The notes under the pieces are model-generated. The model was given only the letters and a program-made list of their open reading frames with translations. It did no database searches and was not told where the DNA came from. 64,000 bases of DNA, from NCBI RefSeq assembly GCF_030812915.1, contig NZ_JAUSTQ010000012.1, forward strand, positions 1 to 64,000. Direction: 5' to 3'. Positions 18,415 to 27,082 of the stretch are shown in pieces. The translations under genes were made by a program, and so were the position numbers. Each line of letters starts with the position of its first letter. The stretch's first letter is position 1. This DNA is from Alkalibacillus salilacus. GTDB taxonomy: Bacteria; Bacillota; Bacilli; Bacillales; Alkalibacillaceae.

Positions 18415-19449
18415 TTATTTTTTCTGAGAGATAGCTATGAGGGTTTCAATGTTCTTCCAACTCATTTCTCTTTGGTTGTTTTCTAATTCCATGATCATTT
18501 CGAGTACAGTTTCGGTTAGGGACATGTCTAAGTTATGGCGTTTACCTTCTTCAATCACTGGTGTTAAGTGGAAGGGGACTTCAGTTTTTCGTTTACGTAC
18601 TGCTATGTCGCGCCAAATGCCACTTTTGACTTTTTTGTAGGTTCTTAGTCGAGCTACAAGTTGGTCGAATTGTTCGTGAATCGCTGACCAGTCTCGTTGT
18701 TCATGACCTGGATAGACGGTTTTAGGTTCCCAATTATCGAATGGCTTCGGTTCAATGTTAAGTTGTTGAGCGACACGTAGAACTTCTGATGCTAATTCGA
18801 CGAACATGACTCGGTGGTCATGAGGGTCGATGATGTCTGCCATTTTCTCGTCAACAGTTGCTGTAGCTGTGAGAATGGCCCCGTAAGCTAGCTTGCTCCA
18901 AAGATAGCCTCTGATATGATCGGTGATTTGAGCATTACCCCAGCTTTTTAATCGGTTTTGAATTTCAGTAATTCTGAAGGTTTTCTCTCCATTTAGCTCG
19001 CCGATATACATGCTACCGACACCCCCGTACTGAATAAGGCCAGGTTCTTGATAATCAGCAAATAGATTAACAAAACTACCAATAGTTCTGTGTGAACCGA
19101 CTTGTTCAGCAATGACTTCTTCAGTCAAACCATTTTGCATCGAAATGATGACTGTATCTTCGGTCATCAGAGGTTTAAAATTTTGTACAGCCTGTTCTGT
19201 ATGCTGTGCTTTGACTGCAAGAATGACTACGTCCAAACATTTTTCTCGTTGAAGTAATTCATCGACTGTATAAGCTTTAACAGGTACGTTGAATTCACTT
19301 TCGACCGTTTCGATTGTTAATCCTTGTTCATCCATTGCCCTCACATGCTCTTCGTTGACATCAACAAATGTGACGTCTTCGCCTGCTTTAGCTAAATAAG
19401 CTCCAACGACGCCTCCTATAGCACCTGCACCTATAATTGTAAAATTCAT
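18415..19449 (-). CDS. Ketopantoate reductase family protein (PanE/ApbA)
   Basis: A 344-residue NADP-dependent oxidoreductase of the 2-dehydropantoate 2-reductase family. The Rossmann motif is IIGAGAIGGVVGAYLAKAG at the N-terminus; a conserved SMQNGLTEE segment and a C-terminal helical domain with a Lys in LWSKLAYGA follow. It sits in an operon with an old yellow enzyme and an M28-like protein, not with panB/panC. It is therefore more likely a dehydrogenase for another 2-keto acid than the pantothenate enzyme. AAAGGAG lies upstream; the ATGs at 19452 and 19449 are both possible starts. Confidence 0.8.
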   Translation of the reverse strand: MNFTIIGAGAIGGVVGAYLAKAGEDVTFVDVNEEHVRAMDEQGLTIETVESEFNVPVKAYTVDELLQREKCLDVVILAVKAQHTEQAVQNFKPLMTEDTVIISMQNGLTEEVIAEQVGSHRTIGSFVNLFADYQEPGLIQYGGVGSMYIGELNGEKTFRITEIQNRLKSWGNAQITDHIRGYLWSKLAYGAILTATATVDEKMADIIDPHDHRVMFVELASEVLRVAQQLNIEPKPFDNWEPKTVYPGHEQRDWSAIHEQFDQLVARLRTYKKVKSGIWRDIAVRKRKTEVPFHLTPVIEEGKRHNLDMSLTETVLEMIMELENNQREMSWKNIETLIAISQKK

Positions 19450-19467
19450 CATCAACACTCCTTTATA

Positions 19468-20478
19468 TTAATAGCCAAGGTTATAGACACCTGGTAGATC
19501 GAGGTTAAATCCTAATTTTGTTGCGGCTTCTTTTGGCCAATATGGATGACGTAATAAGCCTCTTCCAATCGCAATCATATCAGCTTGATGTTCTTGAATG
19601 ACCTTCGCAGCTAATTGGGCATCATCTAACTCCCCTACACTGATCACGGGAATATCGAATTCGTGACGGATCGTTTCTGCGTATGGCACTTGGAAACCAG
19701 GAGATGTCTCAGGGCGATTAGGTGAATTACCGCCTGTACTAACGTCAAAAGCATCAACACCTGCTTCGATAAACTGTGGAATCATTTGTTTGATGTGACC
19801 AAAGTCATACCCGTCTTCACCGTACTCTACTGCTGATAGTCTGAATACTAGCGGCATGGATTCAGGCATATTCGCCTTCACTTCTCGTATAACTTCTAAT
19901 GGGAAGCGATCGTATTCTCCATATTCATCATGACGTTGGTTACTTCGAGGTGATAGGAACTGGTGTAACAAATAGCCATGAGCTCCGTGTAATTCAATCA
20001 CATCAAACCCAGCTTCTACCGCTAATTGTGTACTTTGACCGAATTGTTTGACGAGTGATTTGACTTCATCTGTACTTAATTCTCTAGGTACAGGGCTTTC
20101 TGGTGAAAAGGGGATCGGACTAGGGCCGACAATGTCTTCATCTTCTATTTTGGATTTTCGGCCAGCATGAGCAATTTGAATACCAGCTTTAGCCCCATAA
20201 GTTTGAATGGATTGGTTAATATGTTTATAGGCTTCGACGTGTTGTGCGTTCCACAAGCCTAAACAATTTTCTGATATGCGACCGTTTGATTCAATATTGG
20301 TCATTTCATAGCAGACGAGTCCAACACCGCCAATTGCCCGGCTTACGAGATGAATATAATGCCATTCTGCAGGTGTGCCGTCATTGGTTTGGACTTGGTA
20401 TTGGCACATGGGTGATAACATAATTCGGTTAGGAATGGTAACGCCTTTTAATTCAATTGGTTCAAATAAATGTGTCAT
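19468..20478 (-). CDS. Old yellow enzyme, NamA/YqjM-like NADPH dehydrogenase
   Basis: A 336-residue FMN-binding ene-reductase. It has the YqjM-class SPMCQY motif at about residues 22-27 (redox-sensing Cys and active-site Tyr), IQIAHAGRKS with the substrate-binding His, ELHGAHGYLLHQFLSPRSNQR, and IAIGRGLLRHP near the end for phosphate binding. Members reduce activated C=C bonds using NADPH. It lies between the M28-like and PanE-like genes, 10-13 bases from each, in one operon. The ATG is preceded by AAAGGAGATGATTTC. Confidence 0.88.
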   Translation of the reverse strand: MTHLFEPIELKGVTIPNRIMLSPMCQYQVQTNDGTPAEWHYIHLVSRAIGGVGLVCYEMTNIESNGRISENCLGLWNAQHVEAYKHINQSIQTYGAKAGIQIAHAGRKSKIEDEDIVGPSPIPFSPESPVPRELSTDEVKSLVKQFGQSTQLAVEAGFDVIELHGAHGYLLHQFLSPRSNQRHDEYGEYDRFPLEVIREVKANMPESMPLVFRLSAVEYGEDGYDFGHIKQMIPQFIEAGVDAFDVSTGGNSPNRPETSPGFQVPYAETIRHEFDIPVISVGELDDAQLAAKVIQEHQADMIAIGRGLLRHPYWPKEAATKLGFNLDLPGVYNLGY

Positions 20479-20491
20479 GAAATCATCTCCT

Positions 20492-22180
20492 TTAATCTAT
20501 TTCTAGTAAATTTTCGACTTTATGTAATTGAAAAGCTAACTCATTGATCGTTCGCTTGATTTTTGTCTGTAAGAAGAACGCGTCATTTGACCGAGGTTCT
20601 AATGTTATAAGTTGGTTAATGTCTAGGAGTGCTGGCACTTTCGGTAATGAGAACAATGTATCGAAATCGAAAGTAGAAGACCTAACATAGTTAAATGGGA
20701 CAAGGTATCTTGATAATGACTTAGTTATTTCATTCGATCGGTCGATTGTTAGATGATTAAATCTTGATTCGTCTAGTAATTGACTTTCGATCCGCTCGAT
20801 TTGTGTAAGTAATGGTTTCAAGTCAATTAAACCTTTAGCCTTGTTGTGCCATTGCATGAGTCCATCTTTAATATCTTGGATCGCTGCTACTTGATCAATT
20901 GGAATATACTTATTAACTAATAGTTGGTGGATTGAACGAACGTATACTTGGCAATCACGTGTTAAGTTTTTAGGCTCAATCTTATCCACTAGATCTTCAG
21001 TGGTATGCCACCACCAACCAAAACCGGTCGATTTCCCAGATTGACCGAACATTTCTTGGTGAGCATCCATTTTCGAATGATCAGCTGGTGGCTGTTCAGA
21101 CAGTCCCATATATAATGAAGGTATTCCAACGCCCCAAAATGATTGATCACCTGCTTTACCGTAACGTTTCCCCTCGAAGGCCTGTCCTGTAAGTTCCCCG
21201 ACTGATTGAGTTGCGATTTGTTTGGTCTCAGCCATGCAATTGGCTTGAGTGAGGACTGTCGCGTTTTGACCACCAACTGAGTCAATATTAACGTGAGCTA
21301 TGCAGTTGTCATACAGGTCGAACCAATATTGGTCAGCATAGTAAGCACTGCCGGCATATCGACCATGAGAATGACCAGACCAAAATGCTAATCTCAAGTT
21401 GCGATTTAATTGGTTTCTATGATTATTCACAATACGTGCGACTTCAAGCATTGTCGCATTTGCTGTTCCGTTATCCATCGCACCGTAATGCCAAGAATCT
21501 ACATGGCCACTATATAAAACGAAATCTTTAGTATGTTGATTGGCTTCAATCTCCACAGTAAGTAAGGGAATATGGCGAATACTTGTGTCGACATGTGTTT
21601 CCATATAAACAGAGTCGTGGTTCTTAGCTAAAGAAATTAAGTAATCTCCTGTGTCTTTGGTCACTGAAACTGCCGGAATTTCAGGGAAGTCTTTTAATTT
21701 ATCAGGTGTTGGATTGCCCCAAACAGGTGAGACGATCATTTCATAAGTGAGTGAAGTATTGATGAAGATCGCTCCAAGGAATCCAAGTTCTTGTAGAGTT
21801 CTTATTGTTCCAGGTGTTGCAAGGCCATGGATTAATGCGAGATGTCCCGAAGTGTCTGTTGAGTCTAAAAAATTCAAATAATCTTTATCAACAAAATAGA
21901 GCGGAGCCTGCATCCCAGGCTCACTTGGTGCCATGGAATGGGTAATACATGATAGATCCTCACCATCTACAGATAATTTGGCATCTAAAGGTAAACTAAT
22001 TAAAGCTTCATGTTCGATTAATTGAGGACTTAGTCCAAATGAAATAAGAGTTTCATTTATATATTGAAAAGCTTTTCGTTCCTCATCTGTTCCTGATAGA
22101 CGTTCGTATTGAGCAATCTGTCGTGTATGCTCCATTAAATTTTCTTCGCTGACACATGATACCCAGTCAGAAGCTAGCAT
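20492..22180 (-). CDS. M28-family peptidase-like protein with altered active site
   Basis: A 562-residue protein, with no signal peptide, built like an M28 aminopeptidase. A PA-like insert covers about residues 60-200 and the peptidase core about 210-430. Metal ligands are visible in SGHVDSW (about 227) with AMDNGTA, in NIDSVGG (about 299), and in WHTTEDLVD (about 392). The canonical Glu-Glu pair (EExGxxGS) is replaced by GHSHGRYAGS at about residue 268, so the general-base Glu is missing. About 130 C-terminal residues form an added helical domain. It leads the operon with the OYE and PanE-like genes. Activity cannot be assumed. Confidence 0.75.
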   Translation of the reverse strand: MLASDWVSCVSEENLMEHTRQIAQYERLSGTDEERKAFQYINETLISFGLSPQLIEHEALISLPLDAKLSVDGEDLSCITHSMAPSEPGMQAPLYFVDKDYLNFLDSTDTSGHLALIHGLATPGTIRTLQELGFLGAIFINTSLTYEMIVSPVWGNPTPDKLKDFPEIPAVSVTKDTGDYLISLAKNHDSVYMETHVDTSIRHIPLLTVEIEANQHTKDFVLYSGHVDSWHYGAMDNGTANATMLEVARIVNNHRNQLNRNLRLAFWSGHSHGRYAGSAYYADQYWFDLYDNCIAHVNIDSVGGQNATVLTQANCMAETKQIATQSVGELTGQAFEGKRYGKAGDQSFWGVGIPSLYMGLSEQPPADHSKMDAHQEMFGQSGKSTGFGWWWHTTEDLVDKIEPKNLTRDCQVYVRSIHQLLVNKYIPIDQVAAIQDIKDGLMQWHNKAKGLIDLKPLLTQIERIESQLLDESRFNHLTIDRSNEITKSLSRYLVPFNYVRSSTFDFDTLFSLPKVPALLDINQLITLEPRSNDAFFLQTKIKRTINELAFQLHKVENLLEID

Positions 22181-22310
22181 AGATCCTCACCCTTTCTTTA
22201 AAAAACAAAATAAAAACTAACTATTTTTCAGTATTCTATCATAAAAACTGCATATGATTAATGATTTTGAATAAAATTATTAGATTTTTTATAAAATTTA
22301 AAATAAGTAG

Positions 22311-22339
22311 TTTACATGGCTGAATTTTCTGATTATAAT
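22311..22339 (+). promoter_or_regulatory. Sigma-A-type promoter for the symporter genes
   Basis: TTTACA (22311-22316), 17 bases, then a perfect TATAAT (22334-22339). It lies 47 bases before the small accessory gene start. Confidence 0.7.
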
Positions 22340-22386
22340 GAAAAACAATTCTTATATAGTCTATTAAACGAGAGGATGAGGCTTCA

Positions 22387-22509
22387 ATGTTAGGTTGGAC
22401 GTTTACAGCTTGGTTAGTTGTTGTAATTATTCCAGCGATGATTACTGGTTTTTCTATCATTTATTATATGATGGGAGAAAAAAAGCAAGGAGAGGAGGAT
22501 GAAGCTTAA
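22387..22509 (+). CDS. Symporter small accessory protein (40 residues)
   Basis: A 40-residue protein, MLGWTFTAWLVVVIIPAM and on to a charged tail ending EEDEA. It has one transmembrane helix, and its stop overlaps the start of the symporter gene (TAATG). Tiny one-helix proteins are a known companion of some sodium:solute symporters. GAGAGGATGAGG lies upstream of the ATG, and the promoter at 22311 precedes it. Conserved position and coupling make it a real gene; the role, probably stabilising or tuning the symporter, is inferred. Confidence 0.75.
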   Translation: MLGWTFTAWLVVVIIPAMITGFSIIYYMMGEKKQGEEDEA

Positions 22510-23981
22510 TGGATTGGATGATTATTCTACCGATTATTGTTTATATTTTCATTCTGGTAGGTATTGGTGCTTATTCTTATAAGTTTACAGGAACAAGGGA
22601 AGGGTTCCACTTAGGTGGGCGTAAAATCGGTAGTTGGGTAACAGCGATTAGTTATGCCTTCTCTGGAATGAGCGCATTCGTATTAATCGGTTTTGTTGGG
22701 ATGGTATATACATTAGGTCCGTCATCATTTTATACCTTAATTGGTTATAATATTGGGTTCGCCTTTTCATATATTGTGATTGCCAAGCGTTTGAGAAACT
22801 ACTCTGAAATATTAGATGCGTATACATATACGGATTATTTCGTTAAACGTGTAAGAGGTAATCCTCACATGATTCGCGCGATTTCTGCAATATCTATTCT
22901 AGTCTTTATGTCTGTATATGTAGGATCTCAATTAGCAGCAGGTGGTATGACGATTGAAACGGTATTTGATATTAATCCGACAACTTCTGTCATCATTGCT
23001 GGAATAGTTGTTACCGCTTATTGTTTATTCGGTGGCTTTGCTGGTGTGTCCATCACAGACTATTTCCAAGGGATTATAGTAGTTATTGGTACAGCTATTT
23101 TGGGTGTTTTCATGATTAATTATGCTGGGGGTTGGTCAGCTGTTGTAGAAGAAGTACGCAACCAAGATCCAGCATTAGTTACGGGAGGCCTAGGAGCAAG
23201 TGGCTCGGCACTACTAGGATTAATTTTTGGTTATTTGACACTTGGTGTAGCTATAATTGGTCGTCCTCATGATACGATTCGTTTCTTTGCAATTAGTAGT
23301 TCTTCAGAAGTTCGGAAGTCATTCGCCATTACGCTAACAGCTCTAACCATCACTTACTGGGGTGCGTTTCTTGTTGGCTATGCTGGAAGAGTGATCTATC
23401 CAAACATTGATAATCCGGAATATATTTTTCCATTTGCACTAGTAGATCTAACACATCCAATTTTCGGTGGATTCATGATTGCGGTATTCTTAGGTTTGTT
23501 AATGTCCACATCTGACTCGCAACTTCTGTCTTCGGGTTCAACATTTGGTGAAGACGTTTACCGTAAGTACATTAATATGCATGCTTCGGATCGACAAATC
23601 TTGATTGTAACACGCTTGTTCATTGCAATTGTAGGTATTCTATCAACAGTTGTAGCTGTTACTAGTTCTGAATCAATCTTCTGGATTACGGTATATGCTT
23701 CTGCTGGACTTGCAGCGACGTTCGCACCCGTACTCGTCTTCTCATTATATTGGGATAAGCTAACTAACGCAGGTGCTGTAGCAGGAATGTTAACAGGTTT
23801 CATGACTGTTGTTTTATGGGATAATTTCATGCCTGAATTTTCATTTATCATGACAGAAGCTGTTCCAGCGGTTGTCCTATCGTCAGTTGTTATATATGTT
23901 GTGAGTAAGCTAACAGAACAACCAGAATTACAAACGGTTCGAAATGAATTGCAACAAGTGAAGAAAGTATGGAAGAAATAG
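22509..23981 (+). CDS. Sodium:solute symporter (SSS family)
   Basis: A 490-residue integral membrane protein with about 13 helices. SSS features are the N-terminal F..GGRKIGSWVTAISYAFSGMSAF segment, GGFAGVSITDYFQG (TM6-7 region with the family GG.A..DY pattern), and MSTSDSQLLSSGSTFGEDVYRK with the sodium-site Ser residues. It resembles PutP/PanF-type carriers for amino or organic acids. The start codon overlaps the stop of the accessory gene and GGAGAGGAGG lies upstream, so translation is coupled. Divergent from the M28/OYE/PanE operon, whose products may process the imported solute. Confidence 0.9.
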   Translation: MDWMIILPIIVYIFILVGIGAYSYKFTGTREGFHLGGRKIGSWVTAISYAFSGMSAFVLIGFVGMVYTLGPSSFYTLIGYNIGFAFSYIVIAKRLRNYSEILDAYTYTDYFVKRVRGNPHMIRAISAISILVFMSVYVGSQLAAGGMTIETVFDINPTTSVIIAGIVVTAYCLFGGFAGVSITDYFQGIIVVIGTAILGVFMINYAGGWSAVVEEVRNQDPALVTGGLGASGSALLGLIFGYLTLGVAIIGRPHDTIRFFAISSSSEVRKSFAITLTALTITYWGAFLVGYAGRVIYPNIDNPEYIFPFALVDLTHPIFGGFMIAVFLGLLMSTSDSQLLSSGSTFGEDVYRKYINMHASDRQILIVTRLFIAIVGILSTVVAVTSSESIFWITVYASAGLAATFAPVLVFSLYWDKLTNAGAVAGMLTGFMTVVLWDNFMPEFSFIMTEAVPAVVLSSVVIYVVSKLTEQPELQTVRNELQQVKKVWKK

Positions 23982-24077
23982 AAAGAAAGATAGTCGTCTA
24001 ATAACTATAAATATATAAAGTCTTTGGGGAGTTCGCCCTCAAGAGGCATTTAACAAGATAAGTTGATCATAGAAAGG

Positions 24078-24116
24078 AAAGGCTTATGGTTTATTGAAGT
24101 AAACCATAAGCTTTTT
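24078..24116 (+). terminator. Terminator after the symporter gene
   Basis: AAAGGCTTATGGTTTA pairs with TAAACCATAAGCTTTT around TTGAAG, followed by T-rich DNA. It is 97 bases past the symporter stop. Confidence 0.8.
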
Positions 24117-24612
24117 ATATTGAAATATAGTTTAATAGATATAAGTTAAGAGAAAGTATTGTTTTAAATATGGAATCAAATAAACTTGGAAAAAATAGGA
24201 TAACTGATCGTGTTTCAAGCACCATCAACATAAGCTTTTGCACAGATGCATAAGCAGAACCAATATACATAGGAACTTCAGAGTTAAATAATGCGATATA
24301 AACAATTGCGCCACCATTTATTCTTCTGTTACTGGAATCATCAAGCTTTTCAACTTATTGTTTTAATAGATTATCCAAACTATAAATTCTATGGATAGTC
24401 ATTGCAAATGTACAAATAAAACTGTTTATCAATTAGTTACTCTAGCAGGCGAAATTGAAGACTACGTTTTGAGTAATTATCTAGTAGATACAGAATTCTT
24501 GAAATAATTAGGAGAGCTGAAATAGATTTCTACAATATTCAACAAATTCTTATACAATAGCCTTCCAACATAACAATTTTTTGTATAAACTAGTAAAAAA
24601 GGAGGTGTCAAC
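24117..24612. other. Noncoding region, possible gene relic
   Basis: About 500 bases with no supported gene. A 38-codon frame at 24391-24507 (MDSHCKCTNKTVY through VDTEFLK) looks like the end of a decayed gene but has no start signal. The last 100 bases, from 24513, are the leader duplicated at 14335. Confidence 0.35.
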
Positions 24613-25041
24613 ATGTATTGCCCGAATTGCGCTGCCTCGATTTCGGATAAAGCAGAATTATGTCCGAATTGTGGTGTGCGCCCGTTTCGTGAAGTGAATT
24701 ATTGCTTTAATTGTAGTGAATCGATCAATGCTAATCAGGAAATGTGTATCAGCTGTGGGGTTCGAGTACATAAAAAAGTGTCTACATCTGTTTCAACTGG
24801 TGACGATAGTAAGCCACCATGGTTAATGGCTTTGGTGTCTTTTTTTGTCTCTGGCCTAGGCCAAATGGTGATTGGTCAACTTAAAAAAGGTTTTGCTATT
24901 TTAGCTATTAGCATGGTATTAGGTTTTATGACGTTTGGAGCATCAGCTATTATTACGACGCCGTTTGCAGTTATTGATGCGTATTTAGTGTCGAAGAAAG
25001 TAGCTGATGGTAGGAGTATTGATGAATGGGAATTTTTCTAA
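24613..25041 (+). CDS. Double zinc-ribbon, TM2-like membrane protein
   Basis: A 142-residue protein with two CxxC...CxxC zinc ribbons: CPNC/CPNC at about residues 3-20 and CFNC/CISC at about 27-48. A short linker follows, then two or three hydrophobic helices (about 70-130) with GLGQMVIGQLKKGFAI, similar to the turn of TM2-type domains. Cytosolic zinc ribbons joined to a small membrane domain are common in Firmicutes; the role is unknown. AAAAGGAGGTGTCAAC precedes the ATG. It lies 15 bases before a second zinc-ribbon gene, likely co-transcribed. A deleted paralogue lies at 14335. Confidence 0.8.
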   Translation: MYCPNCAASISDKAELCPNCGVRPFREVNYCFNCSESINANQEMCISCGVRVHKKVSTSVSTGDDSKPPWLMALVSFFVSGLGQMVIGQLKKGFAILAISMVLGFMTFGASAIITTPFAVIDAYLVSKKVADGRSIDEWEFF

Positions 25042-25056
25042 TAAGGAGATAGGTTT

Positions 25057-25671
25057 ATGCATTGTCGAGAATGTGGACATCACGTATCGGAAAAGACAGA
25101 GATTTGCCCGAATTGTGGTGTGCGTCCGTTAAATAGTCATCATTATTGTCAAAGTTGTGGATCAGAGACTTCTGAAAAACAGGAAATGTGTGTTCAGTGT
25201 GGCGTGCGCTTACAACAGGTGGGGTCAGGAAGTCAGTATTATGCAGGTTTTTGGTTAAGAGCTGTCGCGTATTTATTAGATGGTATTATTTTAGCGATTC
25301 CGTTAACTTTTATAGGAACTTTTATGGCTACTATCTTTATCGCAAGTGACCCTTATGCTTTTCAAACTGAGGGAAGTGCTGCTGCTTTTGAAATGGGAGC
25401 ATTTTTGATAGGCTTTGTGTTTAATGCATTATATACAGGCATTTTCCACGCGTCTAAGTGGCAAGCGACTCCAGGTAAGAAAATGATTGGAATTAAAGTC
25501 ACCGACATGAATGGAAATCGAATTTCATTTGCGCGCGGTTTTGGTCGTGGATTAGCGGTCAATTTATCAGCTTTTATTCTATATATTGGCTTTATCATGG
25601 CTGGCTTGACTTCGAAAAAACAAGCGCTGCATGATATGATCGCGAGAACTCTAGTGATCAGATCAAGATAA
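25057..25671 (+). CDS. Zinc-ribbon RDD family membrane protein
   Basis: A 204-residue protein with two zinc ribbons like those of its neighbour (CREC/CPNC, CQSC/CVQC in residues 3-48, sharing CPNCGVRP). These are followed by an RDD domain (about 60-200) with three hydrophobic helices. The RDD signature residues are present: FWLRAVAYLLDGII (R and D), WQATPGKKMIGIKVTD, and a final D in ALHDMIARTLV. RDD proteins are proposed transporters or stress-related membrane proteins, without one settled role. AAGGAGATAGG precedes the ATG, and a terminator follows. Confidence 0.85.
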   Translation: MHCRECGHHVSEKTEICPNCGVRPLNSHHYCQSCGSETSEKQEMCVQCGVRLQQVGSGSQYYAGFWLRAVAYLLDGIILAIPLTFIGTFMATIFIASDPYAFQTEGSAAAFEMGAFLIGFVFNALYTGIFHASKWQATPGKKMIGIKVTDMNGNRISFARGFGRGLAVNLSAFILYIGFIMAGLTSKKQALHDMIARTLVIRSR

Positions 25672-25676
25672 TGATG

Positions 25677-25717
25677 AACGTCTGCTCTTTTATTAATAGG
25701 GCAGGCGTTTTGTTTTT
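25677..25717 (+). terminator. Terminator after the zinc-ribbon pair
   Basis: AACGTCTGCTC pairs with GGGCAGGCGTT (with some G-U pairs), followed by TTGTTTTT, six bases past the stop. Confidence 0.85.
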
Positions 25718-25731
25718 GAGCCTAAACCTAA

Positions 25732-25841
25732 GTCGCCGATAAAATGTTCAAGGTCGCCGATATATATCAGCGAGCGCCGTTATATTTCAGATGGCGGCGA
25801 TAAATCTCGGGAGTCGCTGATATGATGAAAATATCGGCGCC
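25732..25841 (+). repeat. 20-21 bp periodic GCGCCGATA repeat array (array 2)
   Basis: Five direct units (GTCGCCGATA, GTCGCCGATA, GCGCCGTTA, GGCGGCGATA, GTCGCTGATA) at roughly 20-base steps close with the inverted unit ATATCGGCGCC (25831-25841). Same family and same design as the array at 9173. Confidence 0.85.
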
Positions 25842-25950
25842 TATCTTAAATAATCCATCTTGCAGTCACTCAGAATTGAACATTTCGCTGTTGTGTGTTG
25901 TTTGATATTTAAATAGTCAAAAATTTAGTATAAAAATTTTCAAAAATCTC

Positions 25951-26011
25951 TTGTAAAACGCTTTCATATATTTTAAGATACAACTAAATCGTTTTAGTAA
26001 ATCGGTTTAGT
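25951..26011 (+). promoter_or_regulatory. Promoter, cre-like site and tandem LacI operators of the sugar-acid operon
   Basis: TTGTAA (25951), 17 bases, then TAAGAT (25974) is a plausible promoter. GTAAAACGCTTTCA (25953-25966) fits a cre site in 12 of 14 positions. Two overlapping palindromes, ACTAAATCGTTTTAGT (25983-25998) and AGTAAATCGGTTTAGT (25996-26011), follow immediately with the central CG typical of LacI-family operators. They lie 25 bases before the regulator start codon. Confidence 0.6.
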
Positions 26012-26035
26012 AATCATCGAAAAGGTTGAAGCTTA

Positions 26036-27082
26036 ATGAATTCCAATAAAGTTGTAACGATTTCAGACGTTGCTGATAAAGCAGGTGTTTCTAAAAGCAC
26101 GGTTTCTCAATACTTGAACAATCGTTTTGAGTATATGGGGGAACAAACGAAGCTTCGTGTAGCGGAAGCGGTTGAGGAATTAGGGTATCAACCAAACATT
26201 GTCGCGAGGTCGTTAAAACAAAAGACATCGACGACGATTGGTGTGATTGTCGCGAATATTTCACACGAGTTTTCCACTGAAATTGTTCGGTCCGTTGAAA
26301 AGTATTGCAATGAATCTAATTTCCATATCATTGTCTGTAATGCGGAGGATGATCCTGAGAAAGAAAAAAAGTACATTGAAATGTTGCGGGCGAAACAAGT
26401 GGACGGGATTATTGTTTTTCCGACAAGCACGAACAAAGAGCTTTATCAAAGTTTGAACCTCGAGAATTATCCGATGGTCTTTATTGACCGTTATGTGCCA
26501 GATGTCAATGTCAGTGCGATTATGTTAGATAATGCTAAGGCATCATCACTGGCTGTTGAAGAATTCACACGCTTGGGGTACGAGCGTTTAGGCATTGTCA
26601 CAAATTCAACCGTGAATAATGTGACGCCAAGAATTGAAAGAATTGATGGTTTTTCTGAAGCGCTAGCTGAGAATCAATTAGAAATCTATGAATCTTATAT
26701 TAAAGGTGTAAATATTGAGGATTTTCCTAGAGAACTAGAAAACATGATGACCTCAAGGGACCGTCCAGATGCTTTGTTAGCGGGTAATGATTTAGCATTA
26801 ATAGAAGTATTAAAATATGCCAAAAACAATCAAATCAGTATTCCAGAGGATTTAGGTGTTATTGGAATTGATGATGTGTCATTCGCGTCTTTCTATAATC
26901 CTGAAATTACGACAATTGCTCAGCCAACTGAGGAGATGGGTGAAAAAGCAGCTAAGCTCTTATTAGATCAAATTATGAATCGCGCTGAATCTTCTCCACA
27001 AATTCATCGATTTGAACCGACTTTAATTAAACGCTTATCTTGCACTGAGCAAGGAGGTAAAGAATATGAAGGAACATTTTAA
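26036..27082 (+). CDS. LacI family regulator of the sugar-acid operon (KdgR-like)
   Basis: A 348-residue repressor. The N-terminal HTH (VTISDVADKAGVSKSTVSQYLNNR, about residues 7-30) and hinge helix (QPNIVARSLKQK) precede a periplasmic-binding-protein-like effector domain with TIGVIVANI, DGIIVFP, VFIDRY, LAGNDLALIEVL and GVIGIDDV motifs. By neighbours it most likely senses 2-keto-3-deoxygluconate or a related phosphate, like B. subtilis KdgR. Tandem operators lie just upstream, so it probably represses its own operon. Its stop codon overlaps the next start by 17 bases. Confidence 0.88.
   Translation: MNSNKVVTISDVADKAGVSKSTVSQYLNNRFEYMGEQTKLRVAEAVEELGYQPNIVARSLKQKTSTTIGVIVANISHEFSTEIVRSVEKYCNESNFHIIVCNAEDDPEKEKKYIEMLRAKQVDGIIVFPTSTNKELYQSLNLENYPMVFIDRYVPDVNVSAIMLDNAKASSLAVEEFTRLGYERLGIVTNSTVNNVTPRIERIDGFSEALAENQLEIYESYIKGVNIEDFPRELENMMTSRDRPDALLAGNDLALIEVLKYAKNNQISIPEDLGVIGIDDVSFASFYNPEITTIAQPTEEMGEKAAKLLLDQIMNRAESSPQIHRFEPTLIKRLSCTEQGGKEYEGTF

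Noticed and set aside
18415-19449. Pantothenate biosynthesis role (panE)
   Set aside because: The family fits, but no panB, panC or panD is nearby and the operon partners are catabolic-type enzymes; kept as a family-level call.
24391-24507. 38-codon frame as a small gene
   Set aside because: No ribosome binding site and no recognisable homology; it may be the tail of a decayed gene.
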